A DNA stretch of 22,563 bases from Amoebophrya sp. AT5.2 (GCA_005223375.1 RXOD01004423.1:1-22563); one strand, 5' to 3'. Positions 1 through 11,341 are shown, numbered from the stretch's first letter. Numbers and translations are program-made. Notes: a model not told the origin generated them from the sequence alone.

Positions 1-21
1 TAGCAGCTGGACGGTTCATAG

Positions 22-3000
22 GCGAAGAACCCGGACAAGTACGACCACGACGTGGGCAAGCCGATCCAGTTGACGGAGAATTTCAAGCTCACCGTGCAGA
101 ACGCCGAGGGGCTCGACGAGTTCAATTCCGCGCAGTACGGCAGGATCTACCTCCCCTGCAAGCGGACCGTGGTGAAGGAGAGCTTCGCGCACTACGACGG
201 GCGCGTCCCGCACTGCACGGCCCCGTTCTTCGCGTCGGACTTCGTTGGAAAACAAGACAAGCTCGCGCCAGAGCTGAAGGGCGTCGACGTCTGCGGCCAC
301 ATCCCCATCGACAAAATCGACGCGGCGTACCAGTTCTGCATCGACAACTACACGCAGGCTTACGAAAAGGAGAACACGAAAGCCGACCGGTTCGTCTTCG
401 TCCTGTACGCGCACGTGCACTGGCATCTGCTGGGGGAGGGCACAAGGGACGTGCTCACGTCTTTCGGGTTCACGAGGTGCGGGCTGCAGTTCGACGAGGT
501 GCAGCAGCAGGCAATGGACAGCTACAAGAACATTTCAGGCAGTTACACCGAAGACCGGGGCGTGAAGATGTTTTTGAAGTCAGAGAAAACGAAGGAGGAC
601 CAGCAGCGGGTGAAGGATAGATTGCGCAAGGAATTCCCACGAGAGACGGTAGCAGCTTCTGAGAACGCTATTGGATAATTTGGATTTGTTTTCTAAGCGA
701 AATGCATATGTTGAGGATGAGCTTGGCCACAGTAGACTAGCATCTCTGTACGTCGAAGTCGATGTAGTCGCAGCTCCTCGTCGAGATCGAAGAAGTCGAT
801 GTCCATAGCCAATGAAATTAATAAATATTTCTACTTTGCATCATGATGATAGCGACGACTTAGCCATGGACACAACAGAAAATCGCTGTCGAGGACATCG
901 CTGAAGAGCTTGGCTTCCTGAAACTCTGTGAAGAGGCACAGTTCGAGGCCGTGCGGCGGGGGCAGCCCCACACTTGGTCGGTTACGCAGAACAGTAAGGC
1001 GCACAACATCGCGCGATCGTGGAGCTTGAAGACGCCTTTCGACTTGTTCGAAGACCAAATCCGGGGAACGCATGAAAAGCTGCGGGTTTGTGAGGGCAGG
1101 CACATACCGCTCTTCTGTGACCCGGAGAAGGCCGCCGCGGAGAAATTTGGACTGAAGCTTGCCGACTGGGTCAGCGCGGAACAGGTGCAGGAGTGGATCG
1201 ATTACCAGGCCAAGGAGTTCAACGAGTTAAAGATCGAGGGCGGCGCGGATGCGGGGGTGTTGGCGAAGAAGAATAGCGCCAAAAACGATGCCGCCCACGA
1301 CGAAGCAGAGCAAGACGAGGGTCCCGAGGACGACGACAACAATAGCAAAAAGTTTGCGAAGCTCGACGAGGACAAGCTCTGGGGCAAACGCGCCGCCAGG
1401 CGAGCGATGCCATTAACGACGAAGGGCAAGAAGAAAACCGACGACGACGACGATGAGGGCACGAAGTTCGACGGGGACGTCTGCGTGAAGCTCGAGCTGG
1501 TAACGGACCCGCGGAAACCATTCCAGTTGCCCGGAATGTATCCCGACGGCCGGATGTGCCTTTCTGCACTGAACCGCTACGATTCGGAGACGGGGAGGAT
1601 GAAAAAGGACGCCAGACTGCTGATGCCGTGGCGCTTCGACTCACAACACTACATCTGGTCCCGATCGCAGGACCTCGCCGGAGAACTCGAGCCAGTGCGG
1701 AACTTGCTCAGGTACTTAAGTACTTTCTTAATTTTCGCAATAAAAATGAAGACGCATCCATCATGAGAGAGGATGCGCGGGGCTCTCCCCGAAGGAATGC
1801 ATATTTTTTGGGCCGCCATCCCCATCTGCGTGACAGCTTTGCAGGGTGGATGGAGCGCCTGCAGTGTGGTCTCTCCCGTTCCCGTAAATAACATCTATAA
1901 AAAAATATCACTCTATTATTTTGGTTGCTGCAGCAACGGTAGTCGTCGCTGCTCTTGTTCTTTGCTACCACGAACTCCTCTGTTTTTGATCGCCGACAAA
2001 CAGCATTCTAACGAGTTCCCTATGGCTGGAGTAAAAGTCAGTGTGTAAATATGATTTCATTCTAACGTAACTATTATAATCATAGTCATCTTCCTCATCC
2101 ATCCTTCAATGAGTTGGCAGGTACGTCTGGTTCATGCCGAGCACGATGCTGGAGCCGCTTAAGAATCCGACCGGCGATTTCCCACGGGAAAAGCAGTGGA
2201 ACTCTACGGAGCAGTTCTGGCAGGGCAAGTGGATCGATTTGGAGCTTTTACTGAAGACGAAGGGCTTCGAGCCACAGGAAGACGAGGAAGAGCGGCAAAA
2301 GCGTGAGGAGCGCATCCGCGGAAGGAACGAAAAAGTGGGACTCGTCGCAATGAAAAAAACGAAGCAGAAGAATGCTGGGCAGCAAAAAGATGCTGAAGCA
2401 CTAGACGCACGTGATGAAATACTAGGAACCGAAACTTGTGCGGGGGCTACCGAGACGAACCTTGGAGAAGTGCCCAGCTTGGAAGAAGTGGGCGCCGGAA
2501 ACGCTTCGTCGTCGTCTTGTGCGAAGCAAGGAAACAAGAAACCTCTTCCCCACGGCATGTTTGGTGGAGTAGCAGCGGGGGCAGCGACAGCGTCGTCTTC
2601 ATCAAAAAAGAACAAACAGAAAACGGATGGCGGTGACGTAGAAGATAGATCTGGGAAAAACGCCTCGTCAGCGGCGAAGAAAACCGGCATGAAAAAAGTT
2701 GCTATGAAGAAGACCGTAGCTGCATGCGCGGAAGAGGACGGTGAGATCCTGGGGGAGCAGGAGCTGGACGACAAGAAGTACGACAATAGTAAGGAGGAGG
2801 AGGAGGTGGATGAGCAGGATGGTGCCGACGACGCGGACAATAGCAGCTCTGCAGTAGCAATAAATTTAACCGGGACCACCCTCGAGCATGGCCGTTGGCA
2901 CCCGACCAAGGGCATCATCGGAGACAAGGACAACCGGGTTGGCATGCGCCAGCCCAAGTCCACCTTCAGCCGCAACAATGAGACGACCAATTTGAACGCC

Positions 3001-3786
3001 TGGCTGCGCTGCCCGCGTCCGTTTTCCAACGAAATCAGCGACGACCGGGCGCTCGAGATCATGCAGGAGGGGATCGCCGGGAAGTTCAAGATGCCGGAGG
3101 AAAGAAGATACCACGACAACTCCTTCGATACGGAAGTCCGGGACAAACTGAAATACAGCAGTGCCGCGGGGGGGCGGGATCGGACCACAACCGGCCAGCA
3201 TCGCGAGGAATTGGCGAAGGAAAGCCGCCGCAAGATGGCGCTGTTCTTCGGCAAGCCAGCGGAGGAGGCCGACGCAAATTTCGAGCAGAAATCGAAAGAG
3301 TGGTTTATCGAATATGCAGGGGCGCATTTCCCCGATGTAGATTACTGCCCGATGACGCTGAAGGTAATCGACAAAAATACGGGGAAGGTGGCGGGAGGAA
3401 AAGGCCGGAGCAAGAACGCGAAAAATGAGAAGGCCGCTGCTGTTGGTGAGGAGGCTGACGAGGATAAGACTAAAAACGAGCCGAAGGCGAAGAGCAAGGC
3501 CTCGCAGGGTGCTGGGAAGCAGGGAAAGGCGAGCAAGTCGGCGAAGCAGCCGGATAAGGTTTCTGCGGCCAGCTCTTCTAGCAGCAGCGAGGCCATCGAG
3601 ACGACGCCGCCGCTCTTGCGAGCCCTGGCGAAAGCCAAGGAGCACCAGATGAAGGAACCCACGCCGGCAAAAGCAAGTAGTTCGAGCAGAGGGAAGTCGG
3701 TTGCCCGCGCGGCGGCTCCGATCAGCAGGGGAAAGTCGTTAGCCAGGAGCACGAACCGAGGGAAGTCGCAAGCCCGCAAGAAATAA
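22..3786 (+). CDS. Unrecognised large protein, 5'-partial, three exons (22-609, 864-1711, 2121-3786)
   Basis: I do not recognise this family. The first exon opens after an in-frame stop that doubles as a TAG acceptor at 19-21, so the start lies upstream of the window. The three exons join in frame (phase 0, then phase 2) to give about 1,033 residues ending at TAA 3784-3786. The first 350 residues look globular, with clusters such as YGRIYLPCKR and AHVHWHLLGEG. A conserved-looking stretch follows at 1490-1711 and 2121-2260, and another at 2866-3120. Between them lie acidic, lysine-rich and serine-rich low-complexity spacers, for example poly-Asp near 1438 and MKK clusters near 2350 and 2690. 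The tail from about 3400 is basic and ends with three RGKSxAR units, which would suit nucleic-acid or acidic-partner binding (inference). No membrane segment is visible. An alternative first donor at 649 keeps the frame and adds 13 residues. Confidence 0.72.
610..863 (+). other. Intron (phase 0) in the first gene
   Basis: Donor GTGAAG at 610 and acceptor ACTTAG ending at 863 join two long open frames without a shift. Without splicing the frame stops at TAA 676-678 and the downstream frame is closed by TAG 861-863. A second donor, GTAGCA at 649, is also phase 0, so the exact 5' boundary is open. Confidence 0.65.
1712..2120 (+). other. Intron (phase 2) in the first gene, with direct repeat at its borders
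   Basis: Exon ends CTCAG and the intron starts GTACTTAAGTAC, a perfect 12-bp palindrome. The acceptor is TTGGCAG at 2114-2120 and the next exon starts GTACGTC. CAGGTAC therefore occurs across both borders. Splicing joins the frame of 864-1711 to that of 2121-3786 exactly. Confidence 0.8.
3672..3783 (+). repeat. Three RGKSxAR peptide repeats at the C-terminus of the first gene
   Basis: The last 37 codons hold RGKSVAR, RGKSLAR and RGKSQAR, spaced by alanine/serine linkers and ending in ARKK. The DNA copies share forms of AGGGGAAGTCG, as in agcagagggaagtcg, agcaggggaaagtcg and cgagggaagtcgc. The run is strongly basic and may be a nuclear or nucleic-acid-binding tail (inference). Confidence 0.75.
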
Positions 3787-4780
3787 GGCACGCCGGCGCC
3801 GGCAACTCTTTCGCTCCTTGGTAGAAATAGCAAAGACGTACAACAGCAGCACAGCTTTCAGTCGCAGAAAAACGAAAATCAACAGCGACGACGCGTGAAA
3901 GAATATGTTATGAATATGGAGGACGAGCAAGGGCCGCGCCTAGCCCTAGAACTTAAGCCTTTACTTGCTCTTGCTCTTCTCCTCGCAAGTGTACTCGATC
4001 GATACACAAGCGCCAATCTTCTACAATATTTCCACGCGGCCGACCCTCCTGGACCATGCTTGTTACAGCACCATGAGCTGGTGGGTGCTAGTTTTTTTTT
4101 CACAGATGAAAGTGATAAAGTGAATGTGAAACAGTTCTTCGAAACGCGCACAGAAAGAACAAGAGTACTGTGGGCCTGCTTCTCCTTCCGCGCTGTAGAA
4201 CCGTGAGCGCGATGCATGTTGTCGCTTCTCGAGGGCGGGGTCGCTGCGGCGGCGCCAATTCTACGGTTTTCTATGTATGTTGTTGCATTTCAGAAGCCCC
4301 CTCGGTGGCTGCTCGGTAAGCAGTGCGCCACATACCTTCTGACATCTGCCAGAGGCCCATTCCTGCCGTTCTCTTTCTTGCGTAAGATAAGTATCCACAG
4401 ATCACGTACACATTGGCAACCTCTTACGGCCCCTCGGCTAATCAATGCACTCGCCTGAGATCTGCGTTGATGAAAGTGAAACACGGGTCCAAGTTGCAGC
4501 AGCAAGTCGAGTATTGCTTCCTTTTCCATGCCTCCTCGTTCCGTGCTTTTCACTGCTGACGCCGCGAACAATTTCGTGTTGAGTTGCTTCATCATCTCCA
4601 GCAATCTTTATCATGAAAGAACGCAAATGACGCTCTGCGCAAGATCAGGATATCACTAGATCAGGCGCTCGGAAACGGAACAAACACAAAGCAAAGCGCT
4701 TTGTTCTCTGCTTAGCAGAAAAGTGGAAGCTAGCATTTGTTTCTCCCCACCATACGTCGGACGCAGCAGCTGCAAGAAAG
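3787..4780. other. Intergenic region, no convincing gene
   Basis: This stretch separates the first and second genes. It holds a small open frame with ATG at 3910 and stop ending at 4206 (98 codons) whose start looks signal-peptide-like (leucine/alanine-rich). It also holds a strong acceptor-like run, TTTTTTTTTCACAG, ending near 4104. The small frame runs straight through that acceptor and has no recognisable domain, so I do not call a gene. The acceptor may serve a 5' untranslated exon or trans-splicing of the downstream gene (inference). Confidence 0.4.
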
Positions 4781-7700
4781 ATGCGAGTCTCTTCCACCTG
4801 CTGTCGTGGTCGCTCATTTACAGGAGGGGCAGTGGTGCTAATGCTGTTGCCGTGGGCGAGGCTGTCGGTGCACGCAGCTTTGAACGACGATGAATTCGTA
4901 CTCGTGGACGCGCCGGGCGTCGAGGAAAGACGGTAATTCGATGAACTTTTTCCATGTTCATCAAACATCGGAGAAAGTGTTGAGTTATGATTTTCCTCCG
5001 TCCTTGTTATGGAAAGGGGGATAGTACATATACCGTACGTTTGTTCCGCTTTCGCTTGAGCTTGACGCCAAAGGCAAAGTGCTCTCTGCATACTTACTAC
5101 GAGAGCGGATGTATTAGTATTTTATTTTTCAGGACGACGATGATGATTCAGTTTCAGAACGAACCAACATGAGATGCTGCATTCATTTCGCGCAACCAGT
5201 GTATGTAATTGAAAGAATGAATGACATCATTTTATACAACAAACGACTGTCAGGAGCTCGCCGTCCAAGAATCCCGTAGCGGCCGCTCCAGGTGCCCCTC
5301 AGGTTGCCGGCGAACTGGAGGATCACTACGGCAACGGACTCGACAACGAAAACACGGCTCGTGACGCAACTGCAGCAGGAGGAGCAGCATTTTCGTCCCC
5401 AGTAGATCCTCGTGGAACTACAACTAGTAGCGATAAAGACGGCGACGAGGAGGACGATCTCTCGCAGTGGGGCCTGGTTTGTGAGTCGAGCTTTACCAAC
5501 GTGATCTCCGCGGCGAAGGAGCAGGCCGAGGCGGATGTTCAGCGGCTGGCCGCGCAGTCTGCACAACGCGAAGCCTCCAGAAAAATTGCGCAGAAGATCG
5601 CGAAGGACAACTTGGCGGCCGTGTACGGTAGGCTGTCAGGAGCCGGACAAGCAATGCCCAAAATACCGGGCGATGTTCTCGAGGAGGCCGGTGCGGACGG
5701 GAGAGTCAAAGACGATGATGTCGTCATGCTCCCGTCAGATGAGCAGGAGGTGAGCGGCGAGGGCGACCGCATCGATGCCTCGCCATCGTCGAAGAAGAAG
5801 GAACGAGCTGGTGACGACGTGGCTCCGGCGCCGAGTATGTTCTGGAAGCTGCCCTCTTACCCTTTTTCGCTGGCGGGTTTCTACAACGAACCCACCGTGG
5901 ACGTTGCAGAATCTACCGTGGTTGCCAACCCTGTGAAGGAACCCGAGGGAGAGCCGGGAGCCGTTCGTGAAGAGGACCAAGAGTTCGGCTACCAAAAAAT
6001 GGATTCCTCGCCCCGGTCCGCCGCGGATGACTACGAGGAGGAGTTCGAAATGGTGGCGAATGACGAAGATGCGGTACTACAGGATGAGGATGTGCCGATC
6101 ATGCACACAGGGCCACCTGCAGAAGCGAGCGACGACGGCTTTTCTTCTTCCGGATCTTCTGCGGCGACCGGCGTCGCGGCGCGTAAGATCGTTCACTCCG
6201 CTTTGCTCGAGTTCTTCACCAAGGTGCGGCTGTATGAACAAGGAACCCAGCTGGATTCTATGAGGGACGACGATGAAGAAAACGCCCAATGCAGAGTACT
6301 TGTAACGGGTTCGGAAAGCAACCCGTTCGCAATTGCGACAATCAGTCCAGCAGCAGCTCCCTTTTCCGCGTCGCCAAGGTTTCACGGCGTTGATAGATCA
6401 TTCGCTTTTCCACCTTCCTCTCCAAAGAGAGACGCTGCGCTGTTCGTCGTCCGTGGACGTCGTGGAACCGCTTCTCCTGGGAACAATGCGGTTGCTCTCG
6501 AGGAATTCGCAGGGAAGACTTTTGGCAAGGGCCGAGGGGGCTTCGGCTACGGAAGTGTGGTCGCCCCACAACAACCGAACTACGCAGGTTTCCTCTCCAC
6601 TTACACTGCGAGCGAAACGCCGGGACCGGCCTACATCAACATCGACGAGGGGTCTTTATTGGAAACTCATATTCGTCGTCAAGCTCAAAGCGGAACCACA
6701 GCCCTCGTCCGCAGCCGCGGCCGTGGCCGCCCGCTGCTTGGCAACGACTACTCTGCCCCGAAGAAGCTGAGGGTCAATATGAATCAGGCGTACAAAGTCC
6801 AGGAGGACCCCGTCTCCGAGGCGCTGTTTCTGCTCGCGTCGTCGTCGTCGTCGTCGTCGGGAACTAACTTTCTGCCGCGCGGCACGGAGCTTCGGTCGTC
6901 GTCCGCCGCGTATTCGTGTGCTGCGGCGGGCATGCGGTTTCTGGGCCAGAGCCTCCACGTGCGGAGCCCGTGGTCGGTTTCCCGGTACGGAAGTGAGCGC
7001 GCGTCGACAGTCAAATCTCTGTTCGACCCCGCCTTGTACCCGACTCGGTTTGAGGGGGGACCGCTTTCGCGATCGACGTTGTCGTACTGGAATAAAAGCA
7101 GTAGAGGTGACGAGAAAATGATAAAAAATCCGTTCGCTACTTTTTCGGGCTCCGCGACGGCCGCGCACGCCAAGCTAACTTATGCGACGCTGCTGAGGGA
7201 GCTGCGGACGTTCGAGGAAGTTCTCGTGCGGAGTTTGATCGCGGATTTGGAGGAGCGCATCGACGCGGACGACGCACAGATATACCTCCGGAAGCGCCAG
7301 CGACTCGGTTTGCGCAACAGGCTTCAATACGAATTGCTCAAGTTGGCCGAGCGGGCGCGCGCACAGAACAAGCGGCTCGTGGGACAGTCTGTTGAGGACG
7401 ACGAGGGGGAAAGTGAAGACGAAGACGTGGAGTATGCTCCTCGCCTTCATCAGGAGCAGAAGAAAGTGAAAGACCATGAAGACCATGAAGAGCAAGAGGA
7501 AGCAAGGCCTGAAGGCGCACCGGCAGAGATTGCAGCGAAAACGATGCCGACAAGAAGTTTGTTTGAGAGTATTCCGAATATTTCGTTTGTGGAAGACGAC
7601 GAAATGGCGGCTGTTTGGGAACTGTTGCGAAGCCTAAAGCCAAACACGGCCGTTGAATTCGTGACGAAGACAGTACACACGGCCAACATGCGGATACTGA

Positions 7701-10700
7701 CTTGTGCAGAGGATCGGGTGCAGACGAGGTACTGAGGCTAAGAATTGACCTACAACGGCGCTGAGTTTCAATTCACAGTTAAGTTCTTTGATCCAACTTC
7801 ATTTGCTCTACTTAACAAGGCTATTTTACTGTCAAATTCATCTTGTTTCAGTTCAGGTTGCTCGGCATTTGAGAAAAGTTGGCCCGAAGCAAAACAATTG
7901 CCCCCATGGGAGCGGCTCACAAGACACCGGCGGATTGTGAAAATCAACACTGTTGCATGTTGAATCATTCTCGAGCAAACGCTTGTCGATCCTGGATCAG
8001 GACCAGGAGGATTTCTTTCGTGAAGTCACAATAAACTTTTAGAAGTGCAGCTCCTAGCGTTTTCGTCGGCTCAGGTCCTCTGCGTCTACCGCGTCTCACG
8101 GCAAGCCACCTGGCGTCTTCAACACTTGGGCGTCTGAGTACAAGAAAAACCTTTTGACGCAGAGCGCCGACAAAGCCAGAAAGGCCAGCACAGCGGCCAC
8201 TGCGTCCGCGACAGGGAGAGCCACGACGTCGTCGTGGTCGCAGCCACCTGCTGAGGCTTTCGTGTACAACACAGCACTGCAGCGCCGTCCGTACGGGGTC
8301 GACGAAGCGAGTCTCTACGAGGACCTCCGCTTAAGGATGCAAAAAATGTGAGTTCAGCTCAAGGTTTGGAATTGTAAGCGGACGCGAGCCAGACCCTGAC
8401 TTCGACCCTCACTCACATTTCTATTTCTTTGTTTCGCTCTCTCGATCTATGCGAAGGGCCTGGAGGCTTAGGCTCGAAGTCACTCCAAGTGGATCCCCGC
8501 TTGCTGCTAGTACTGCTCTACCCTTGCTAAGCTTAACCCGATCGATCCGGTCTAGTCTCTAGTATCCTGATCTCTCCTGCCAGACTGTCTTCTCTAGTAG
8601 AGGTGGGGAGGCAAAGCGACACCCTGTTCGATCTCCTCCTCCTGCTGCAGGAGAAGGTCGGGGTGGGGAGGCACGACAAAACCAGACCACGACCCTCACT
8701 CACTATTTTTTGTTCCTCTAATCCGCTACGCCTCCCCGTGGACGTACTACTTCCCGGACGTTTTGGCGGCCAGAGGTGGCCGGTACAAGTACATTGAGCA
8801 AGGGGCGGGTGGAGGTCTTCGCAGGAGGCGCAGCAAGAGCAACAAGATCGGAGAAAAGTTCTCGGGAGATCATCATCTCCTTCTCGACGACGGGGACGAT
8901 TTTTACGGTCTTCGCGAGGGCGGTTTCTACGGATCATATGACTTTGGCGGCGAGGATTTCTATTCCAGCAAGGCGTACGGACCCTACGACCACGAGTTCC
9001 GGATCCACGACTTCCCAGCACATCATCATCAGCATCACGAGCACGCTCCGCCCGCTCCCGACGCCCGTCCCGAAACGCCGGAGGCGGACGCGGACATGGA
9101 CATACCCGCGCCAGAGGTGGACGCGCCCGCGCCCCAGCTATCATCTCCCGACTCGCCAGAAGTGTTGGATTTTTGGGAAATGCAGGAGGAGCAGGAGCCG
9201 GCCACAAGTGCAAGTCCCACTCCTTCTCAGCCCTATTGGCGCACCCCGGAGGGCGCTGAAGCACACGAACTGATCTACAACGCGTACTTGAAAAGCCACG
9301 CGAAGCAGGCACAGGCGCACGACCCGAAGGGCGGGAAGACCTCTCTCAGTTCGGGCGCAGCCCCGTACCACCCAGCGGCGGAGTTTGCAGGATCATACGG
9401 CGGGGAGCATGATTTCCACGGCCAGCATTACGGCAGTTCATGGACAGCGGAAAATGAGGCGGCGTATGCCGCCATGCTGCAGCACAGAGCGAGTCTGCAT
9501 CATGGGGAGATTGCAGCGAACGTTGGAGGCTCTGGAGACGGCCGATGGAGCAAGGAGAACAAAATCCAAGACTCCCGCCGCTACAAAGGACACTCGCCGG
9601 AGGAGCCAAACGACACCGAGGAGCAGCAGCGGGCGCGGGGCCGGGAGCTGGCGGACGACATAAGAAAGGCGATGCAGAGGAAGCGCGAAACGATGACGAA
9701 GCACGAGGAAGTGAAAGCACAACGGAGAGCACAACGGTACTTCAAGTCCATGATGGGAGGAAAAGACCCGGAGGCGTACCTGGCCGACACAACCGGATCC
9801 GCAGGCTCGACCTCGAGTCCTTCGCCGCCGTCGCCACTTGCCGCGGGAAACAGCGACTACACCACCGCCACAACTTCTACCCCGGCGTTTCCGAAGATGG
9901 GTGCTGCAGCATCTTCCGCAAGTAGTGCGGGCACTGCGACCACTTCCACGCCCCCGGAGAACACGTCGACGGCAGAAGCTCGTCCTTTCGGTGAAGAGAC
10001 GTTCAGGCCGATAATGAAGACGACAACAACGACAAAGGACTCTGAACACCAAACAAGCGGGAGTGAAGAAGTAGATGCTTTTTTCGACGGTTCAACATTG
10101 ACGGAGCAGCAAGAGAAGGTCAACAAGGAGCACTGGAATGATTTGCTGTTCAACTGGGACATGTACTCGAACATGTCTGCTTCGCATAGGTCCTCCGCGG
10201 GAGCAGTGAAGAAGAAGGCCGATACAACTTCAAGTTCAACTGATACGCAAAACGACGGCGTTGATGAGATCGACGCTGCTCTAAAAACGGTGAGTCTGAA
10301 GGGGATGAAGGGGACGTCGAGTGGCAGCAAGGGCGTAGGTGGAAAAAAGTACAAGACTGTGCCGAAGGGAAAGGCGGAGGCGAGCTTCTTGAAAGGTGGA
10401 GCTGTGGCTGCCGCTGGCTCGAAATGGAAGACAATGGTGTTGCCAGGCGCTGAACCCGAAGTGTCCTCCTGGGAAGCGGTCGCTCCGGGAAAGGGCAACA
10501 AAAACTCGAGCGGCACGAGACGGTATTTGTTTTGCCCGAAGTAGAAGATATCAATCTAGTTCTAACTCTTTAGCTTACCAAAAGCGAAATCGAATACAGC
10601 TGAACTTCGACTTTCTATTCGTTCTGGTGTCTGCTACTGCTTCATCTGCTAGCATCCAAGAAAAATGCATATGCATTTGATTTTATGACGCTAGGGAACG

Positions 10701-11341
10701 GGAAAATTGAAATTTTTTCCAGGCCCAAGTGGGAGCCACGGATTGACAAAGCGACTGGAGAAACCATCTGGGAGTGCCCGGGCGAGGTTGGGACGACGGC
10801 CAGGTATACGTGGGAAGCGAAGACCGACGAAGCGGCGGAAAAAACCTACTGGAAGCGCCAGGGGGAGGTGGCTCCTGCGACATCGTCCGGTTACGCTTTG
10901 GGGTCGAAAGCCGACAAGGCGACTGGAAGAACCAACTGGAAACGCCAAGGAGATGTGATTTCGAGGCCAGCCAGCTACACGTGGGAAGCGAAGACCGATA
11001 CGGCAACGGCAAAAAGCACCTTGGAGGAAGATGGCACCTCGAAGCTGACGTACTACAACGCCATTAACAAACGGAACGCAAACTCAAATGGAAAAGGAAC
11101 CAGTGGTGCTTATTCATGCTTTTGTTGCTTGTTTGCATTTGATTTTTCTAAAATCAAATCTACTGCGACGAGGTGTGGTGGATCTGGACTGGTGCACTTC
11201 AATACCTCCAACTACAGGTTCTTCTCAGGGCGGATCAGGGCGGCTCAGGCTCTTCTCAGAGCGGAAACAAGCCTGGACCTGGAGTGGATAACGTGGGGAG
11301 AAGAAGATCATAGTGGTTCGACTACATACGATTACGAATGA
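4781..11341 (+). CDS. Large predicted secreted protein of unknown family, five exons
   Basis: Exons 4781-4932, 5254-7728, 8075-8347, 8651-10522 and 10723-11341 join in frame to about 1,796 residues. The ATG at 4781 begins a signal peptide: arginines near residues 2 and 9, then a hydrophobic run with VVLMLLPW, ending near SVHA. No later membrane segment is seen, so secretion or a lumenal site is likely. Exon 2 is acidic and low in complexity, has a glycine/arginine patch near 6520 and a poly-Ser run at 6838, then a helical charged segment at about residues 693-760. Exon 4 carries a histidine cluster near residue 1091 and Pro/Ala/Asp-rich and Ser/Thr-rich spacers. Exon 5 holds four tandem repeats of about 28 residues. 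No family or catalytic motif was recognised. The last 120 bp or so are uncertain, because 11100-11217 is T-rich and intron-like although it stays open. Confidence 0.68.
4933..5253 (+). other. Intron 1 of the large secreted-protein gene (phase 2)
   Basis: Donor GTAATT follows AAGACG. The acceptor is CTGTCAG ending at 5253, followed by GAGCTC. It links the signal-peptide exon to the long frame that stays open through 7728. Confidence 0.75.
6838..6858 (+). repeat. GTC trinucleotide microsatellite, (GTC)7, coding poly-Ser
   Basis: Seven perfect GTC units lie inside exon 2 of the large secreted-protein gene. They are read as TCG codons and give a run of serines. Slippage would change length without shifting the frame. 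Confidence 0.9.
7729..8074 (+). other. Intron 2 of the large secreted-protein gene (phase 2)
   Basis: Donor GTACTGAG follows GACGAG. The acceptor is CGGCTCAG ending at 8074, followed by GTCC. Read-through would stop at TGA 7733-7735. The downstream frame upstream of the acceptor is closed by TAG at 8055. Both sides are phase 2 and restore one frame. The alternative is that 7735 is a true stop and a separate gene begins downstream, but no ATG or signal sequence is visible there. Confidence 0.6.
8348..8650 (+). other. Intron 3 of the large secreted-protein gene (phase 2)
   Basis: The donor GTGAGT is a full consensus. The acceptor CTGCTGCAG ends at 8650 after a CTCCTCCTC tract and is followed by GAG. 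A second in-phase acceptor, GGCGGCCAG ending at 8773, would drop 41 residues. Sequence at 8690-8720 resembles intronic sequence at 8398-8430, which slightly favours the later acceptor. Confidence 0.65.
10523..10722 (+). other. Intron 4 of the large secreted-protein gene (phase 2)
   Basis: Donor GTATTTG follows GAGACG. The acceptor AATTTTTTCCAG ends at 10722 and is followed by GCCC. Read-through would stop at TAG 10542-10544. Splicing brings the tandem-repeat exon into frame. The intron carries a perfect 16-bp palindrome at 10663-10678. Confidence 0.7.
10663..10678. repeat. Perfect 16-bp palindrome AAATGCATATGCATTT
   Basis: The sequence equals its own reverse complement and sits 45 bp before the intron 4 acceptor. 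It could be a chance AT-rich palindrome or a small structure affecting splicing (inference). Confidence 0.85.
10730..11062 (+). repeat. Four tandem W-x-x-[KR]-x-D repeats of about 28 residues
   Basis: Units start at 10730, 10811, 10898 and 10982 and are 27, 29, 28 and about 27 codons long. The shared pattern is W-E-x-[KR]-x-D-[KE]-A-T-G-x-T-x-W-K-R-Q-G-[ED]-V. Unit 3 has lost the first tryptophan (ALGSKADKATG) and unit 4 decays after TATAK. Units 2 and 4 share the 20-bp string acgtgggaagcgaagaccga, so at least one duplication is recent. The two tryptophans are only 13 positions apart, too close for a WW domain. Confidence 0.85.

Noticed and set aside
2106..3254. Long minus-strand open frame of 382 codons
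   Set aside because: It is antisense to the spliced gene at 2121-3786, consists of serine/phenylalanine-rich complement of lysine/glutamate codons, and has no domain.
3910..4206. Small + strand ORF with a signal-peptide-like start
   Set aside because: It runs through a strong acceptor-like T tract near 4090-4104, has no recognisable domain and no clear upstream or downstream exon.
10730..11062. Tandem tryptophan units as WW domains
   Set aside because: The two tryptophans of each unit are 13 residues apart, not 20-22, and the aromatic pair and terminal proline of WW domains are missing.
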